13,855 bases of DNA from assembly GCA_013041585.1 (NCBI GenBank), contig JABEVM010000023.1, positions 1 to 13,855 on the forward strand. Reading direction: 5' to 3'. Source of the DNA: Chlamydiota bacterium. Lineage in GTDB: Bacteria > Chlamydiota > Chlamydiia > Chlamydiales > Rhabdochlamydiaceae. Each line of letters opens with the position of its first letter. The first letter of the stretch is position 1. This document shows positions 13,576-13,855 of this stretch, one piece after another. Below the pieces are notes generated by a model. The model did no database searches, was not told where the DNA came from, and saw only the letters and a list, made by a program, of their open reading frames with translations. The translations under genes and the position numbers were made by a program.

Positions 13576-13855
13576 ATGCCTTTTACACTTACAATGCCAA
13601 AACTTTCTCCGACAATGGAACAAGGAACGATCACAAAATGGCATAAAAAAGTGGGTGACTTTGTTAAAGCAGGGGATGTGCTTTTTGAAGTTGCCACTGA
13701 CAAAGCAACTGTTGAACACGCAGCGCTCGATTCAGGTTTTTTACGTAAGATCCTCATCGAAGATGGCAAAGAGGCAATTGTTAACCAAGCGGTCGCTATC
13801 TTCACTGAAAAAATGGAAGAGAGCATCGAAGGATATAAACCAGAAGGTGCCACAA
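13576..13855 (+). CDS. pdhC: Pyruvate dehydrogenase E2 (dihydrolipoamide acetyltransferase), 5' part
   Basis: The first 93 codons are in the window and the gene continues past the right edge. They encode one lipoyl domain: MPKLSPTMEQGTITKW, KVGDFVKAGDVLFEVATDKATVE, with Lys43 in the DKA turn as the lipoylated residue. A linker then begins (YKPEGA). The resemblance to the MPALSPTM-type N-terminus of alpha-proteobacterial and mitochondrial E2 is clear. AGGAG (13561-13565) lies 10 bases before the ATG. The peripheral-subunit-binding and catalytic domains are expected beyond the edge, so complex type follows from pdhAB context. Confidence 0.94.
   Translation, partial: MPFTLTMPKLSPTMEQGTITKWHKKVGDFVKAGDVLFEVATDKATVEHAALDSGFLRKILIEDGKEAIVNQAVAIFTEKMEESIEGYKPEGAT

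Noticed and set aside
13536..13853. Minus-strand ORF covering the start of pdhC
   Set aside because: Antisense to a clear lipoyl domain with a proper Shine-Dalgarno; no protein features of its own.

Overview
The window reads as chromosome of a member of the phylum Chlamydiota, most likely one of the environmental (Parachlamydiales-type) families rather than Chlamydiaceae. The basis is gene order plus gene content. The run HU/IHF-like protein, YkuD-domain protein, accA, msbA-like ABC exporter matches, as I recall it, the Chlamydia trachomatis order CT267-CT266-CT265-CT264. The window also carries a dnaQ-type exonuclease and an E1alpha-E1beta-E2 pyruvate dehydrogenase operon of the chlamydial kind. 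The sequence is moderately AT-rich, and genes start with ATG, GTG or TTG. I saw no tRNA, rRNA, CRISPR array, insertion sequence or phage gene. The family within the phylum cannot be fixed from sequence reading alone.

Layout. (1) 1-627 (+): 3' end of a gene for a hydrophobic protein built from near-identical 49-residue tandem repeats (147 bp each). (2) 781-1917 (-): rpiA followed by a bifunctional-nuclease-domain (DUF151) gene, convergent with the repeat gene and separated from it by a hairpin. (3) 2067-4224 (+): a small basic protein of unknown function, then tyrS behind a good sigma-70-like promoter, then a nucleoid protein gene. (4) 4225-4587: a gene-free, very AT-rich gap with a strong multi-tier hairpin. 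(5) 4588-8507 (+): a tight cluster of a membrane-anchored YkuD-domain protein, accA and an msbA-like exporter, whose roles lie in the envelope and lipids. (6) 8626-9177 (-) and 9259-9627 (+): an orphan membrane protein gene divergent from a Fur/PerR-family regulator; a Fur-box-like palindrome lies between them. (7) 9632-11166 (-): a dnaQ-type exonuclease with a C-terminal DUF3820 domain, translationally coupled through a GTGA overlap to an atypical NAD(P)-binding epimerase-like protein. (8) 11297-11458 (+): an unlisted 53-codon putative lipoprotein. (9) 11528-13855 (+): pdhA, pdhB and the 5' end of pdhC (lipoyl domain).

Most of the window is ordinary core metabolism. The points that deserve a second look are: the YkuD-domain protein, whose catalytic Cys position holds Gly; the homogenised tandem repeats of the first gene; the structured RNA/DNA element after the nucleoid-protein gene; the Fur-like operator that could control both the regulator and the divergent orphan membrane protein; and the small lipoprotein ahead of pdhA. 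I do not see a clearly new multi-gene system.
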